A program made the position numbers and the translations under genes. From DASXMR01 sp036495525 (GTDB taxonomy: Bacteria > Actinomycetota > Actinomycetes > Streptosporangiales > Streptosporangiaceae), in assembly GCA_036495525.1 (NCBI GenBank), contig DASXMR010000023.1, forward strand, positions 124,001 through 188,000: a stretch of DNA of 64,000 bases, in the 5' to 3' direction. A model generated the notes under the pieces. The model was given only the letters and a program-made list of their open reading frames with translations, was not told where the DNA came from and did not search any database. This document shows, piece after piece, positions 1 to 9,255 of this stretch (its first letter is position 1; every line of letters begins with the position of its first letter).

Positions 1-1
1 C

Positions 2-2026
2 GACGTGCCGCTGCCGCATCTGGACCGGTCTTTTGACTACCTGGTCCCCGACGCGCTCGCCGATGACGCGGTCGCTGGCGTCCGGGTCAGGATCCGGTTC
101 GCCGGCCGGCTGACCGGCGGCTACCTGCTCAGCCGCGCGGACGGCAGCGACCATCCTGGTGAGCTTGCCTTCCTGGAGCGGGTCGTCTCGCCTGAGCCGG
201 TGCTGACCGCCGAGATTGCCGGGCTCGCCAGGGCTGTCGCCGACCGGTACGGCGGGACGATGGCTGACGTGCTGCGGCTCGCCATCCCGCCCCGGCACGC
301 GGCGGCTGAAACGCGCCGGCCGGCGGCGGGCAGCCCCGGCCCGGATGGATCCGGCCCCGGCGGCGCGGCCCAGGGGGACCACGCGGGGGACAAGCTCCTG
401 GCCCGCTCGGTCCCGGCTGAGCAGGACGGAACCGGCCCCGGCCGGCCGGCCATGGCCTGGGACCGGTATCTGGCTGGTGCCTCGTTCCTGGCCGCCCTGG
501 CGGACGGCCGGTCGCCGCGTGCGGTCTGGTCGGCACTGCCGGGGCAGGACTGGCCCGAGCAGATCGCGCTGGCAGTCCGCGCCGCGGCCCGCTCTGGCCG
601 CGGCGCGCTGGTGATCGTGCCCGATGCCAGGGACCTCGCGCTGACCGACGAGGCGCTCGCCGCCGCCCTCGGCGCTGGCCGCCATGTCAGCCTGGCAGCA
701 CAGCTCGGCCCGGCCGAGCGGTACCGTCGCTGGCTCGCGGTGCTGCGCGGTGAGGTGCGGGTCGTCGCCGGTACCAGGTCAGCGATGTTCGCGCCGGTCC
801 CTGACCTCGGCCTGGCCGTGATCTGGGATGACGGTGACGACCTGCACGCCGAGCCGCGAGCGCCGTACCCGCACGCCAGGGAGGTGCTCGCGCTGCGTGC
901 CCATCGCGCTCGCAGTGGCCTGCTGGCCGGCGGCTACGCCCGTACCGCTGAGGCAGCGCAGCTGCTCGCCAGCGGCTGGGCCCGGCCGCTGCAGGCCGAG
1001 CGCGAGGTCGTGCGGCGGCTAGCGCCGGCGGTCACCGCCGCCGGCGCGGACGCTGAGCAGGCCAGGGATCCGGCCGCTCGCTCAGCCCGGCTGCCGAGCC
1101 TGGCCCTGCGCACCGCGCGGACCGCGCTGCAGCACGGTCCCGTGCTGTTCCAGGTGCCGCGCCGCGGCTACCTGCCCGCGGTCGCGTGCGCTAGCTGCCA
1201 GGCCAGGGCGCGTTGCGCCAGGTGCGGCGGCCCGGTGACCATGGCCGCTCCGGCAGCACCGCTGAGCTGCGGCTGGTGCGGTCTTCCGGCGGCAGCCGAA
1301 TGCGCCAGCTGCGGCCGGACCACGCTGCGCGCGCTGGTGACCGGCGCCCGCCGGACGGCGGAGGAGCTGGGCCGCGCCCTTGCCCCGGTGCCGGTGCTCA
1401 CCTCGGGTCGCGCGGAGGTCATCGCCGAGGTCGGCGCCGAGCCCGCCGTGGTGGTGGCGACGCCGGGAGCCGAGCCGCTGGCGGACGGCGGATATGCCGC
1501 GGCCGTGCTGCTCGACGGCTGGGCGCTGCTCGGCCGGGCCAGCTTGCGCGCGGCCGAGGAGGCGCTGCGCCGCTGGATGAACGCGGCAGCGCTGGTCCGG
1601 CCCGGCCCGGCGGGCGGATCAGTCGTCGTGGTTGCCGACGCCGGGCTCGCAGCGGTCCAGGCGCTGGTGCGGTGGGACCCGGCTGGCTTCGCCGAGCGCG
1701 AGCTGGCCGAGCGGCGCGAGCTGCGCTTCCCGCCAGCTGTCAGCATGGCGTCAGTGAGCGGGCCGGCCGACGCGGTCAGCAGCCTGCTCGACATCGCGAC
1801 GCTGCCGCCCGGCGCCGAGATGCTCGGGCCGGTTCAAGTAGCAGGCGCCGGCTGGCGGCCTTCCTCGCCGGCCGGGCAGCCCGCTGAGCTGCGATTCCTG
1901 GTCCGGGTGCCGCGACGCGCAGCGGCCGCCCTGGCCGCTGAGCTGCGCAGCGCGCAGGCCGTGCGCAGCGCCGCCAAGCAGCCGGGAGCGGTCAGGATCC
2001 AGCTGGACCCGGCCGACCTGATCTGA
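2..2026 (+). CDS. priA: Primosomal protein N' (PriA), 5' end outside window, helicase motifs degenerate
   Basis: PriA restarts replication forks by binding forked DNA and loading the replicative helicase. The first visible residues (DVPLPHLDRSFDYLVP) match the start of the PriA 3'-DNA-binding domain, and the frame is open to the window edge, so the true start lies upstream; the GTG at 5 is probably internal. A cysteine-rich zinc-binding segment (CASC, CARC, CGWC, CASC; about residues 395-440) is intact. No GxxGxGKT Walker A is present where it should be (the region reads SALPGQDWPEQI), and the DEAH position is WDDGDDLH. Loss of ATPase motifs is known for actinobacterial PriA, so it may serve in DNA binding and protein recruitment rather than unwinding. 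It lies 31 bp upstream of the next gene, in the actinobacterial order priA-def-fmt-rsmB. Confidence 0.9.
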   Translation, partial: DVPLPHLDRSFDYLVPDALADDAVAGVRVRIRFAGRLTGGYLLSRADGSDHPGELAFLERVVSPEPVLTAEIAGLARAVADRYGGTMADVLRLAIPPRHAAAETRRPAAGSPGPDGSGPGGAAQGDHAGDKLLARSVPAEQDGTGPGRPAMAWDRYLAGASFLAALADGRSPRAVWSALPGQDWPEQIALAVRAAARSGRGALVIVPDARDLALTDEALAAALGAGRHVSLAAQLGPAERYRRWLAVLRGEVRVVAGTRSAMFAPVPDLGLAVIWDDGDDLHAEPRAPYPHAREVLALRAHRARSGLLAGGYARTAEAAQLLASGWARPLQAEREVVRRLAPAVTAAGADAEQARDPAARSARLPSLALRTARTALQHGPVLFQVPRRGYLPAVACASCQARARCARCGGPVTMAAPAAPLSCGWCGLPAAAECASCGRTTLRALVTGARRTAEELGRALAPVPVLTSGRAEVIAEVGAEPAVVVATPGAEPLADGGYAAAVLLDGWALLGRASLRAAEEALRRWMNAAALVRPGPAGGSVVVVADAGLAAVQALVRWDPAGFAERELAERRELRFPPAVSMASVSGPADAVSSLLDIATLPPGAEMLGPVQVAGAGWRPSSPAGQPAELRFLVRVPRRAAAALAAELRSAQAVRSAAKQPGAVRIQLDPADLI

Positions 2027-2057
2027 CTACCGGCCGCTCAGGCCGTAGGGTGCTTGC

Positions 2058-3638
2058 GTGACTAGCTCACGACCGCCCGCCGGCACGAGGCGGGCGCAGC
2101 AGCGTCACGCCGCGTCCGGCGATGGCGGTCAGGGGGCTGAGCGGCCGCGCCAGGGCGGCCCGGCTGACCGCGATCCGCAGCCACCCTCGCGCCCGGCCGG
2201 GCCCGACCACGGCAAGCGGGGTGCCAGCACGCCTGCGGCCAGCACGCCTGCGGCCGGCCCGGCAGCGACCGGCCCAGCAGGGGCCGGCCAGGCAGGCGCC
2301 GGCCAGGAAGGCGCCGGCCAGGCAGGCGCCGGCCAGGAAGGCGCCGGCCAGGAAGCCGGCAGCACGCCAGCCGACCAGCCAGCTGCCAGCGCGGCGGCGA
2401 CCGGGCGCGACCGCCGCCGTCTGCCGCCGGTGCGGCTCGCGCCGCGGGAGGAACTCGCCGCAGCGGCCAGGGTCGCGCCGCTGATGCGGGCGGCGAGGGA
2501 CCTGGCTCGCTGGGCAGGCCGCGCGGCTCGCGGCCCGGCGGGCACTGACCTGTCCGCCGGCCAGGCAGCGGCGGCAGCCGCGGCGCTCGACCTGGACACC
2601 AGGGAAGTCGATGCCGCCTGGCAGGTAGCAGTGGCCACCGGGATGGCCGGAAGGTCGGCGGGCGGCGGCTCACGCCGCGGCTTCGTGCTCGCCAGCAGCG
2701 ACCCCGAGGAGCTGCTTGCCGCCTGGGACCTGGCGCTGGCCGCGCTGCTGGCCGCCGAGGACCTCGACGGCCTGGCCACGGCCCTGTACACGACCGGCGC
2801 GCCGGTGCGGATGGACGGCCTGTTCGACGCCTACGCCGCGGCGGCCGGCACCCGCCGGAGCCGGAATGAGCGCGAGAGCGCCAGGCAGGGCAGTGAGGAC
2901 GGCGCCGCGCTGTCGCACGCGCTGGAGACGCTGGCTGACCTCGGCGTGGTCGAGCTCGGCACCGACGACTCGGCTGGCGGCCTGACCGTCGAGCTGTCGC
3001 CGCTCGGCATCTGGGGCGTGCACCGCAGGCTGCGTGCGCAGGGCTGGCACGTGCCGGTGCTCGGCATCGCTGACCGTCCAGGCGCGGAAGGGCTGCTGGT
3101 GACGCTCGCCAGCTGCGACGCCGAGGACGGCGAGGCGGAGATCGGCGGCTGGCTGGCGGCCAGGGCGGCCGACCAGGCCGCCGCCGAGCTGATCCAGGCG
3201 GCGGCGAGCGGCTCGCCCGGCCTGCGTGGTGCCGCCTTCGCCGTGCTCGACCGGATCGGCCATGATGCGGCCGGGCAGGTGCGGTCGGCTCTGGCCGACC
3301 CGGTGCTGCGCGCGCACGCGGCGGTGTGGCTGCACGAGCACGGCGAGGACGCGGAGCTGCGGCCCGAGGACCGCACCTGGCTGCTGGTGGACCTCGGCGC
3401 CGGGCTGCTGGAGGAGGCCGACCCGCGCGACGTCGTGGCCGAGCTGCTACCCGATGTGCCGGCTGACGCGCAGGCGGAGATCGTCGCCGGCCTGTGGCGG
3501 GTCAGCCATCCTGGCGTCACAGATCTGCTCACCGCGCTGAGCGACCATCATCCTGACCCGGCGGTGGCCAGGGCTGCGCGCAAGGCGTCGTTCAAGGCAC
3601 GCTCGCCAGCCGCCAGCGACCCGGCGCCGGGCCCGTAG
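2058..3638 (+). CDS. Hypothetical protein with repetitive N-terminus and helical-repeat-like C-terminus
   Basis: I do not recognise a named family. Residues 1 to about 120 are low-complexity (Ala, Gly, Gln, Pro), including STPAA repeats and five 15-base repeats coding GAGQx units. Residues about 130-520 are acidic and alpha-helical. The C-terminal third (for example LRGAAFAVLDRIGHDAAGQV and further short helices with regular leucines) resembles HEAT-like repeats. No membrane segment or signal peptide is seen. The GTG start gives the longest frame after priA; the repeats make the N-terminus uncertain, and a start near the RRRLPPVRLAPREEL segment is possible. It sits between priA and def, so it is likely co-transcribed with them, but the context gives no function. 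Confidence 0.7.
   Translation: MTSSRPPAGTRRAQQRHAASGDGGQGAERPRQGGPADRDPQPPSRPAGPDHGKRGASTPAASTPAAGPAATGPAGAGQAGAGQEGAGQAGAGQEGAGQEAGSTPADQPAASAAATGRDRRRLPPVRLAPREELAAAARVAPLMRAARDLARWAGRAARGPAGTDLSAGQAAAAAAALDLDTREVDAAWQVAVATGMAGRSAGGGSRRGFVLASSDPEELLAAWDLALAALLAAEDLDGLATALYTTGAPVRMDGLFDAYAAAAGTRRSRNERESARQGSEDGAALSHALETLADLGVVELGTDDSAGGLTVELSPLGIWGVHRRLRAQGWHVPVLGIADRPGAEGLLVTLASCDAEDGEAEIGGWLAARAADQAAAELIQAAASGSPGLRGAAFAVLDRIGHDAAGQVRSALADPVLRAHAAVWLHEHGEDAELRPEDRTWLLVDLGAGLLEEADPRDVVAELLPDVPADAQAEIVAGLWRVSHPGVTDLLTALSDHHPDPAVARAARKASFKARSPAASDPAPGP
2281..2355 (+). repeat. Five tandem 15-base repeats inside the unknown gene after priA
   Basis: The unit is close to GGCGCCGGCCAGGAA, alternating with a form ending in CA. 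It is in frame and codes GAGQA/GAGQE units. Two related 15-base STPAA units lie just upstream (about 2222-2251). The repeats probably expand and contract by slippage. Confidence 0.85.
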
Positions 3639-3708
3639 AATTGGTCGCAGGCACGCCCCGGCCGGCCAGCCGCCGCCGGGGCATCATGAGGCATTCAGGA
3701 GGAGCCGG

Positions 3709-4254
3709 GTGAGCCTTAAGCCGATTCGCCTGTTCGGTGACCCGGTGCTGCGCACGCCGGCCGAGCCGGTCACCGATTTCGACGCCGAGCTGCGCAGGCT
3801 CGTGAAGGACCTGACGGACACCATGCTCGAGGCGCCGGGCGTCGGCCTGGCCGCGCCGCAGATCGGCGTGGGCCTGCGCGTGTTCACGTACTTCGTGGAC
3901 GACGTCGTGGGGCACCTGATCAACCCGTCGCTGCAGCTGACCGACGAGCAGGAATCCGACGACGAGGGCTGCCTGTCATTCCCCGGCCTCGTTTACCCGG
4001 TCGAGCGTTCCTACGGCATGGTCGCCGCTGGCTTCAACATGCACGGCGAGCCGGTCACCCTCGAGGGCACCGGCCAGCTCGCGCGCTGCGTGCAGCACGA
4101 GACCGACCATCTCGACGGCGTGCTGTTCATCGACCGCCTCGACCCGGCGCAGCGCAAGCTCGCGATGAAGGAGATCAGGGCCGCGGACTGGTGGGGCGCT
4201 CAGGTGCCCGAGATCCGGGCCTCGCCGCATCCGACCTACGGCAAGGCCTACTAG
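3709..4254 (+). CDS. def: Peptide deformylase
   Basis: Removes the formyl group from the N-terminal methionine of new proteins, using a metal ion (usually Fe2+). All three family motifs are present: GVGLAAPQIG (residues 44-53), EGCLS (86-90, with metal-binding Cys88) and HETDH (130-134, two metal-binding His and the catalytic Glu). The length of 181 aa is normal for type I/III enzymes. The GTG start is fixed by a strong AGGAGG 5 bases upstream (3698-3703). The next gene, fmt, adds the formyl group that this enzyme removes, and the pair is often found together. The C-terminal tail after about residue 165 is typical for actinobacteria. Confidence 0.97.
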   Translation: MSLKPIRLFGDPVLRTPAEPVTDFDAELRRLVKDLTDTMLEAPGVGLAAPQIGVGLRVFTYFVDDVVGHLINPSLQLTDEQESDDEGCLSFPGLVYPVERSYGMVAAGFNMHGEPVTLEGTGQLARCVQHETDHLDGVLFIDRLDPAQRKLAMKEIRAADWWGAQVPEIRASPHPTYGKAY

Positions 4255-4274
4255 CTGATGCGGCTGGCTAGCTG

Positions 4275-5207
4275 ATGCGGCTGGTCTTCGCCGGCACGCC
4301 AGCCGCGGCCGTTACCTCACTGGAGGCCCTGCTCGGCTCGCGGCATCAGGTGGTCGCTGTGGTGACCAGGCCGGACGCGCCATCCGGCCGCGGCAAGCAG
4401 CTGACCTCCAGCCTGGTGGCGCGGCGGGCCGAGGAAGCCGGCATCGAGGTGCTGCGGCCTGACCGGCCGCGCGATCCGGAATTCCTTGACCGGCTGCGGC
4501 AGATCGCCCCTGACTGCTGCCCGGTGACCGCCTACGGCGCGCTGCTGCCGCAGTCAGCTCTCGACATTCCCCGGCACGGCTGGGTCAACTTGCATTTCTC
4601 GCTCCTGCCCGCCTGGCGCGGCGCGGCGCCGGTGCAGCACGCCATCCTGCACGGCGACGACATCACCGGCGCGACCACGTTCCGGATCGTGGCCGAGCTC
4701 GACGCCGGCCCCGTCTTCGGCGTGGTGACCGAGCCCGTCCGGCCCTCCGACACGGCCGGCGACCTGCTGGACCGGCTCAGCCGGTCCGGCGCCGACCTGC
4801 TGACCGCGACCATGGACGGCATCGAGTCAGGCGAGCTGCGGGCGGTGCCGCAGCCGGCCGTCGGGATCAGCATCGCACCGAAGATCACCCCGGCCGATGC
4901 ACGGCTTGACTGGGCGAAGCCGTCGACCGCGATCAGCCGGCAGATCAGGGCCTGCACCCCCGCCCCTGGCGCGTGGACTGAGCTGGACGGGACCAGGCTG
5001 AAGCTCGGGCCGCTGGCCGGCGGCGTGCCGGGTGACGATCCGGCCCGGCCGGGTGAGCTGCGCGTGCAGCGCTCGGCTGTGCTGGTCGGCACCGGCTCCG
5101 GCCCTGTCGCCCTCGGCGAGGTGCAGCCGGACGGCAAGCGCCTGATGCCCGCCCTCGACTGGGCCCGCGGCCTGCGGCGCAGCGGCCGCACCGCGGTGCT
5201 CGGCTGA
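4275..5207 (+). CDS. fmt: Methionyl-tRNA formyltransferase
   Basis: Transfers a formyl group from 10-formyl-tetrahydrofolate to Met-tRNA(fMet), needed for translation initiation. The N-terminal catalytic domain carries the motif NLHFSLLPAWRGAAPV (from residue 105), which includes the conserved Asn and His, and the HGDDITGATTF segment follows with the catalytic Asp. The C-terminal OB-like tRNA-binding domain begins near residue 205. Length (310 aa) is normal. It starts 20 bp after def, and its stop is one base before the rsmB start, consistent with one operon. Confidence 0.97.
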   Translation: MRLVFAGTPAAAVTSLEALLGSRHQVVAVVTRPDAPSGRGKQLTSSLVARRAEEAGIEVLRPDRPRDPEFLDRLRQIAPDCCPVTAYGALLPQSALDIPRHGWVNLHFSLLPAWRGAAPVQHAILHGDDITGATTFRIVAELDAGPVFGVVTEPVRPSDTAGDLLDRLSRSGADLLTATMDGIESGELRAVPQPAVGISIAPKITPADARLDWAKPSTAISRQIRACTPAPGAWTELDGTRLKLGPLAGGVPGDDPARPGELRVQRSAVLVGTGSGPVALGEVQPDGKRLMPALDWARGLRRSGRTAVLG

Positions 5208-5208
5208 G

Positions 5209-6708
5209 ATGGCTGGCCGGGCACCGCGCGACAGCCGGCCGGCCGCGGCGACGGCCGGCGACAGGAACCGGGGCCGGCCGGCCGGGCGGTCGGCTAGCCG
5301 CCGCCAGCGGACGCCGGGTCCTGGCGGGCCAGCCGACCCGGCCCGCAGCGCGGCGTTCGCCGTGCTGTGCGCCGTCACCAGCCGCGGGGCCTACGCGAAC
5401 CTGCTGCTGGCAGCCCTGCTGGCCGAGCGCGGCCTGGCCGGCCGGGACGCCGCGCTGGCCACGGAGCTGACTTACGGCACGCTGCGGGGCCAGGGCAGCT
5501 ACGACGCCATCCTGGCGGCGTGCGCGGACCGTGCTCCGGCCCGGATGGACCCGCCGGTGCTCGACGCGCTGCGGCTCGGCGCGCACCAGCTGCTTAGCAT
5601 GCGAGTCCCGCCGCACGCCGCGGTGGCGACCACAGTCAGCCTGGCCAGGGGTGCCGCCGGGCAGCGCGCGTCCGGCTTCGTCAACGCGGTGCTGCGCCGC
5701 GTTGCCCAGCGCGACCTCAGCGCCTGGCTTGACATCGTCGCGCCGGACCGGTCCGGCGACCCGATCGGGCACCTCGCGGTCCGTTACAGCCACCCGCCCT
5801 GGATCGTGTCGGCGCTGGCGGACGCGCTCGGCGAGCCGGCCAGCGGCAGCCTGGCCGAGACCGAGCAGGCGCTGGCCGCGGACAACGCCAGGCCGCAGGT
5901 GACGCTCTGCGCCATGCCCGGCGCGTGCGACGCCGCCGAGCTGGCAGCGGCCGGGGCGGCACCGGCCCGCTGGTCGGAGTTCGGCGCCTACCTGGACCGG
6001 GGCGACCCAGGCGGGATCGCCGCGGTCGCGCAGGGCCGCGCCGCGATCGAGGACGAGGCCAGCCAGCTCGCGGCGGTGGCGCTGGCCAGGGTTAGCGTGC
6101 CCGGCAGGGACGCGTTGTGGCTGGACATGTGCGCCGGGCCCGGCGGCAAGGCACGGCTGCTCGCTGGCCTGGCAGCCACCCGGCCCGCCCGCCTGCTGGC
6201 GGCCGACCGGCGGCCGCACCGGGCCGCTCTGGCCGGCGCGGCGGTGTCCGCCGGGCCGGCCGCGGCCGTCGCCGCCGACGGGACCCGGCCGCCCTGGCTG
6301 CCAGGCTCGTTCGACCGGGTGCTCGCCGACGTCCCCTGCACTGGGCTCGGTGCGCTGCGCCGCAGGCCCGAGGCGCGGTGGCGGCGCGGGCCAGCCGACG
6401 TCGCCGAGCTAGCGCGGCTGCAGCGATCGCTGCTCGGCTCGGCGCTGGCCGCGGCCCGGCCCGGCGGGGTGGTCGCGTACGTCACCTGCTCGCCGCACCT
6501 GGCGGAAACCCGTGCGGTCGTCGCTGCCATGCTGGCCGCCCGGCCCGGCGATGCCGAGTTGCTCGACGCGCCAGCCGTGCTCAGTGAGGTGCCCGGCCTG
6601 CTGGCCGGCGGCCAGGAGCAGCGCTACGCGCAGTTCTGGCCGCACCGGCACGGCACAGACGCGATCTTCCTGGCGCTGCTGCGCCGCACGGCCGGCGCAC
6701 CGGCCTAG
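5209..6708 (+). CDS. rsmB: 16S rRNA (cytosine-C5)-methyltransferase RsmB
   Basis: Methylates C5 of a cytosine in 16S rRNA (position 967 in E. coli). It has an N-terminal NusB-like RNA-binding domain (about residues 45-180) and a C-terminal Rossmann methyltransferase domain. The SAM motif is DMCAGPGGKA (from residue 306). Both cysteines used in the m5C mechanism are present: Cys377 in VPCTGLG and Cys427 in VTCSPH. The 499 aa length includes a basic, low-complexity N-terminal extension of about 45 residues, common in actinobacteria. It starts one base after fmt ends. Confidence 0.95.
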   Translation: MAGRAPRDSRPAAATAGDRNRGRPAGRSASRRQRTPGPGGPADPARSAAFAVLCAVTSRGAYANLLLAALLAERGLAGRDAALATELTYGTLRGQGSYDAILAACADRAPARMDPPVLDALRLGAHQLLSMRVPPHAAVATTVSLARGAAGQRASGFVNAVLRRVAQRDLSAWLDIVAPDRSGDPIGHLAVRYSHPPWIVSALADALGEPASGSLAETEQALAADNARPQVTLCAMPGACDAAELAAAGAAPARWSEFGAYLDRGDPGGIAAVAQGRAAIEDEASQLAAVALARVSVPGRDALWLDMCAGPGGKARLLAGLAATRPARLLAADRRPHRAALAGAAVSAGPAAAVAADGTRPPWLPGSFDRVLADVPCTGLGALRRRPEARWRRGPADVAELARLQRSLLGSALAAARPGGVVAYVTCSPHLAETRAVVAAMLAARPGDAELLDAPAVLSEVPGLLAGGQEQRYAQFWPHRHGTDAIFLALLRRTAGAPA

Positions 6709-6819
6709 CCAGCCTTGGCCCGAGCCGCCCAGGGAAGTCCAGGTGGCGGCCGGCGGCTCGCCGGCAGCCGGGCAGCCGAGCGCCATGCGTCCAGGCCGCT
6801 TGCTGCTCGCGGGCCGGCC

Positions 6820-9126
6820 TCAGTGCCCCCCGTGCCGCCCGTGCCGCCCGTGCCGCCCGTGCCCATGCCGCCCCGGTGGCGGCTGCTTGTGCGCTGGCCG
6901 GCCTGGCAGGGCCGTGCCAGGGCCCTTGGCGAAGAACGGGCTTGACCGCGGCACGGCGGCGAAGCCGGCCTGCAGGTTGCCGAGGTCGGCATGGTCAAAG
7001 GTGAGCTGCCAGATCTGCCCCGCGTTAGCGCCGAACACCGAGCCGGGACAGTCGAGCGAGCCCGCCGCTGAGCGGTAGCACGACGCCTGGCCGGTCATCG
7101 GGTGCGCTGAGGCGCCGACCGGGTTGAACATCGAGACGTAACCGGTCAGGTGCGGGGTGAAGCCGCCGAAGGCGGCGAAGTCGAAGCTGTTCGCCGTCCC
7201 GGTCTTGCCGGCCTGCGCGACCCGCACGCCGTTCCTGGTCACGTCGTCGCCGACGGCGGTGCCCGAGGTGATCACGCCTTCCAGGATGTGCGTGGCGGCG
7301 CTGGCCACCGCCGTGGTCAGCACCCGGTGGCAGCCAGGCTGCGCGACCGGCAGCGAGCGCCCGCTGCTGTCGGTGATCCGGTTGATCGCGACCGGCCGGC
7401 AGTAGATGCCCCCCGAGGCCACGGTCGCGTAGGCCGCGGCCATGGTCATCGGCGACACGTAGATCGAGCCAAGGGTGAACGAGGGCACGTCGTCAGCTGG
7501 CAGCAGGTAGCCGGGCTTGCCCTGGGTGCCGACGGCCTGCAGCAGCGGCCCGCCGTCGGCGCGGTGCACGCCGAGGCTCGCGGCCGTCCTGACCACGTTG
7601 CACAGCCCGACCTGCCGCTCGAGCTTCGCGTAGAACACGTTGATCGACTGGGTCGTCCCGGTATACAGGGTGAACCTGCCCCGGCCGCTCTCGTCGTTGA
7701 TCACCGGAAACGGCCCGTCGGGCTGTCCCTTGCAGTTGGTGTAGCCGCTGATCACGGTCGGCGAGCTGACGTCCAGGCTGAAACCGAACGGGGTGCCCTG
7801 CTTGAGGGCGGTCAGCAGGGTGAACAGCTTCGACGACGAGCCGGTCTGCACGCCGACACCGCCGTTGTCGGTGGTGTCGACGGCGTAGTCCACGCTGTCC
7901 TTGCCCCGCGACGTGCCATACGGCCGGTCCACCGCGATGGCGCGCACCCGGCCGGTGCCCGGCTGGATCAGCACCTCGGCGGCGGCGTTGCGGCCCGGGT
8001 TGAAGCCGGATGGCGGCGGCGGCACCATGAAGCTGACCGCGTGCTGGGCGGCCCGCTGGTCCTGCTCGTTCATCGTGGTGTAGATCTTCAGCCCGCCGGT
8101 CGTCTGGAACACGTGGTACGCGGCGGCGTAGGCGGGGTCGGTGCGCAGCACCGACAGCACGTAGTCGCAGAACCAGGCGGCGGTCCTGGCCGTGTTGCTG
8201 AGGCAGCCGTCCTGCAGCGACGAGGCCTTGAAGTGCAGCCCGAGCGGCGCCTTCACCGCCTTCGCCGCCCTCGCGCGGGTGATGTAGCCGAGCTGGGCCA
8301 TCCTGGCCAGCACCTCGTTGCGGCGCGTGACGGCGGCCCCTGGATGCACGGACGGGTCGTAGGCGGCGGGGTTCTCGACCAGGCCGGCCAGCGTGGCCGC
8401 CTGGGTGAGGGTGAGCCGGCTCGCGCTGGTGCCGAAATATCGCTCGGCAGCGACCTCGACGCCATAGGCCTGGTTGTCGAAGTAAGCGGCGTTCAGGTAC
8501 GCGGCGAGCAGCTGCTGCCTGGTCAGCTCGTGCTCAACCGTTGCGGCCATCCGCAGCTCGCGGATCTTGCGTGCCGGGTCCTCGGCGATCGCGGCTGCCC
8601 GCTGCGCGGGAGTGGTGGCGGTGAGCAGCAGCGCGTTCTTCACGTACTGCTGGGCGAGCGTCGAGCCGCCCTGCACCTGGGTATTGCGCAGGTCGCTGAT
8701 CAGGGCGCGCAGCGTGCCATGCAGGTCAAAGGCGCCGTGCTGGTAGTACCGCTCGTCCTCGATCGCGACGATGGCGTTGCGCATCGCGGGCGCGATCTGG
8801 CGGTAGGCCACCGGGACCCGGTCGATGGAGTTGGGGTAGTAGTACGCGATCAGGTGCCCCTGGCCGTCCAGGATCTCTGACCGGGACGGCAGCTGGCCAA
8901 GGTCCGGTACCCGCAGGCTGTCGAAGGTCTTCGCCGCGTCCCTGGCGGCGAGGCCGGCGATGCCCGCCACCGGCAGGATCAGCCCGGCCACCAGCAGGCC
9001 AGCCAGGCCGGCCAGCACGGTCAGTCCGGCGGCGGAAAGGATCCGGATGCGCAGGCGCGCGAAAGCGCTATTGCTGCTGGGCCGTGAAATAAGGTTCCCC
9101 CGGGCCGATGACGCCGCTGACGGCAC
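6820..9126 (-). CDS. Class A penicillin-binding protein (transglycosylase/transpeptidase)
   Basis: Polymerises glycan strands and cross-links peptides outside the membrane. After a short cytoplasmic stretch and one membrane segment (about residues 31-57), the GT51 transglycosylase domain shows EDERYYQHGAFD (catalytic Glu123) and GGSTLAQQYVKN. The transpeptidase domain shows GSSSKLF (SxxK, about residue 430), QSIN (SxN) and GKTGTAN (KTG, about residue 640). The C-terminus ends in a His/Gly/Arg tail of HGR repeats with no known role. The GTG start has no clear ribosome-binding site, so a nearby alternative start is possible. It converges with rsmB. Confidence 0.93.
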   Translation of the reverse strand: MPSAASSARGNLISRPSSNSAFARLRIRILSAAGLTVLAGLAGLLVAGLILPVAGIAGLAARDAAKTFDSLRVPDLGQLPSRSEILDGQGHLIAYYYPNSIDRVPVAYRQIAPAMRNAIVAIEDERYYQHGAFDLHGTLRALISDLRNTQVQGGSTLAQQYVKNALLLTATTPAQRAAAIAEDPARKIRELRMAATVEHELTRQQLLAAYLNAAYFDNQAYGVEVAAERYFGTSASRLTLTQAATLAGLVENPAAYDPSVHPGAAVTRRNEVLARMAQLGYITRARAAKAVKAPLGLHFKASSLQDGCLSNTARTAAWFCDYVLSVLRTDPAYAAAYHVFQTTGGLKIYTTMNEQDQRAAQHAVSFMVPPPPSGFNPGRNAAAEVLIQPGTGRVRAIAVDRPYGTSRGKDSVDYAVDTTDNGGVGVQTGSSSKLFTLLTALKQGTPFGFSLDVSSPTVISGYTNCKGQPDGPFPVINDESGRGRFTLYTGTTQSINVFYAKLERQVGLCNVVRTAASLGVHRADGGPLLQAVGTQGKPGYLLPADDVPSFTLGSIYVSPMTMAAAYATVASGGIYCRPVAINRITDSSGRSLPVAQPGCHRVLTTAVASAATHILEGVITSGTAVGDDVTRNGVRVAQAGKTGTANSFDFAAFGGFTPHLTGYVSMFNPVGASAHPMTGQASCYRSAAGSLDCPGSVFGANAGQIWQLTFDHADLGNLQAGFAAVPRSSPFFAKGPGTALPGRPAHKQPPPGRHGHGRHGRHGRHGGH
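6826..6885 (-). repeat. Short tandem repeats coding the His-Gly-Arg tail of the penicillin-binding protein
   Basis: On the + strand four copies of a 9-base unit close to CCGTGCCGC follow each other, then a divergent copy. On the coding strand they give repeated HGR triplets at the extreme C-terminus, on the extracellular side. Confidence 0.7.
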
Positions 9127-9255
9127 GCGTGCGTGACGCGTACCGGGCCCTGATACCCGAGATCAGCCCAAGTCAACGCGGGGCGCCAGCTAAGGGACGG
9201 CAAAGACCGGATGTCTGCTGCGCCCGGATAGCCCCGGCAGGTCCGCTTCTGGGCG

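Noticed and set aside
2281..2355. CRISPR-like array
   Set aside because: Repeats are in direct contact without spacers and are in frame within a coding region.
7150..8880. Long open frame of 576 codons on the + strand
   Set aside because: It is antisense to the penicillin-binding protein, whose motifs are all intact, and its product is a His/Arg/Gly-rich sequence without any recognisable domain; a by-product of high GC.
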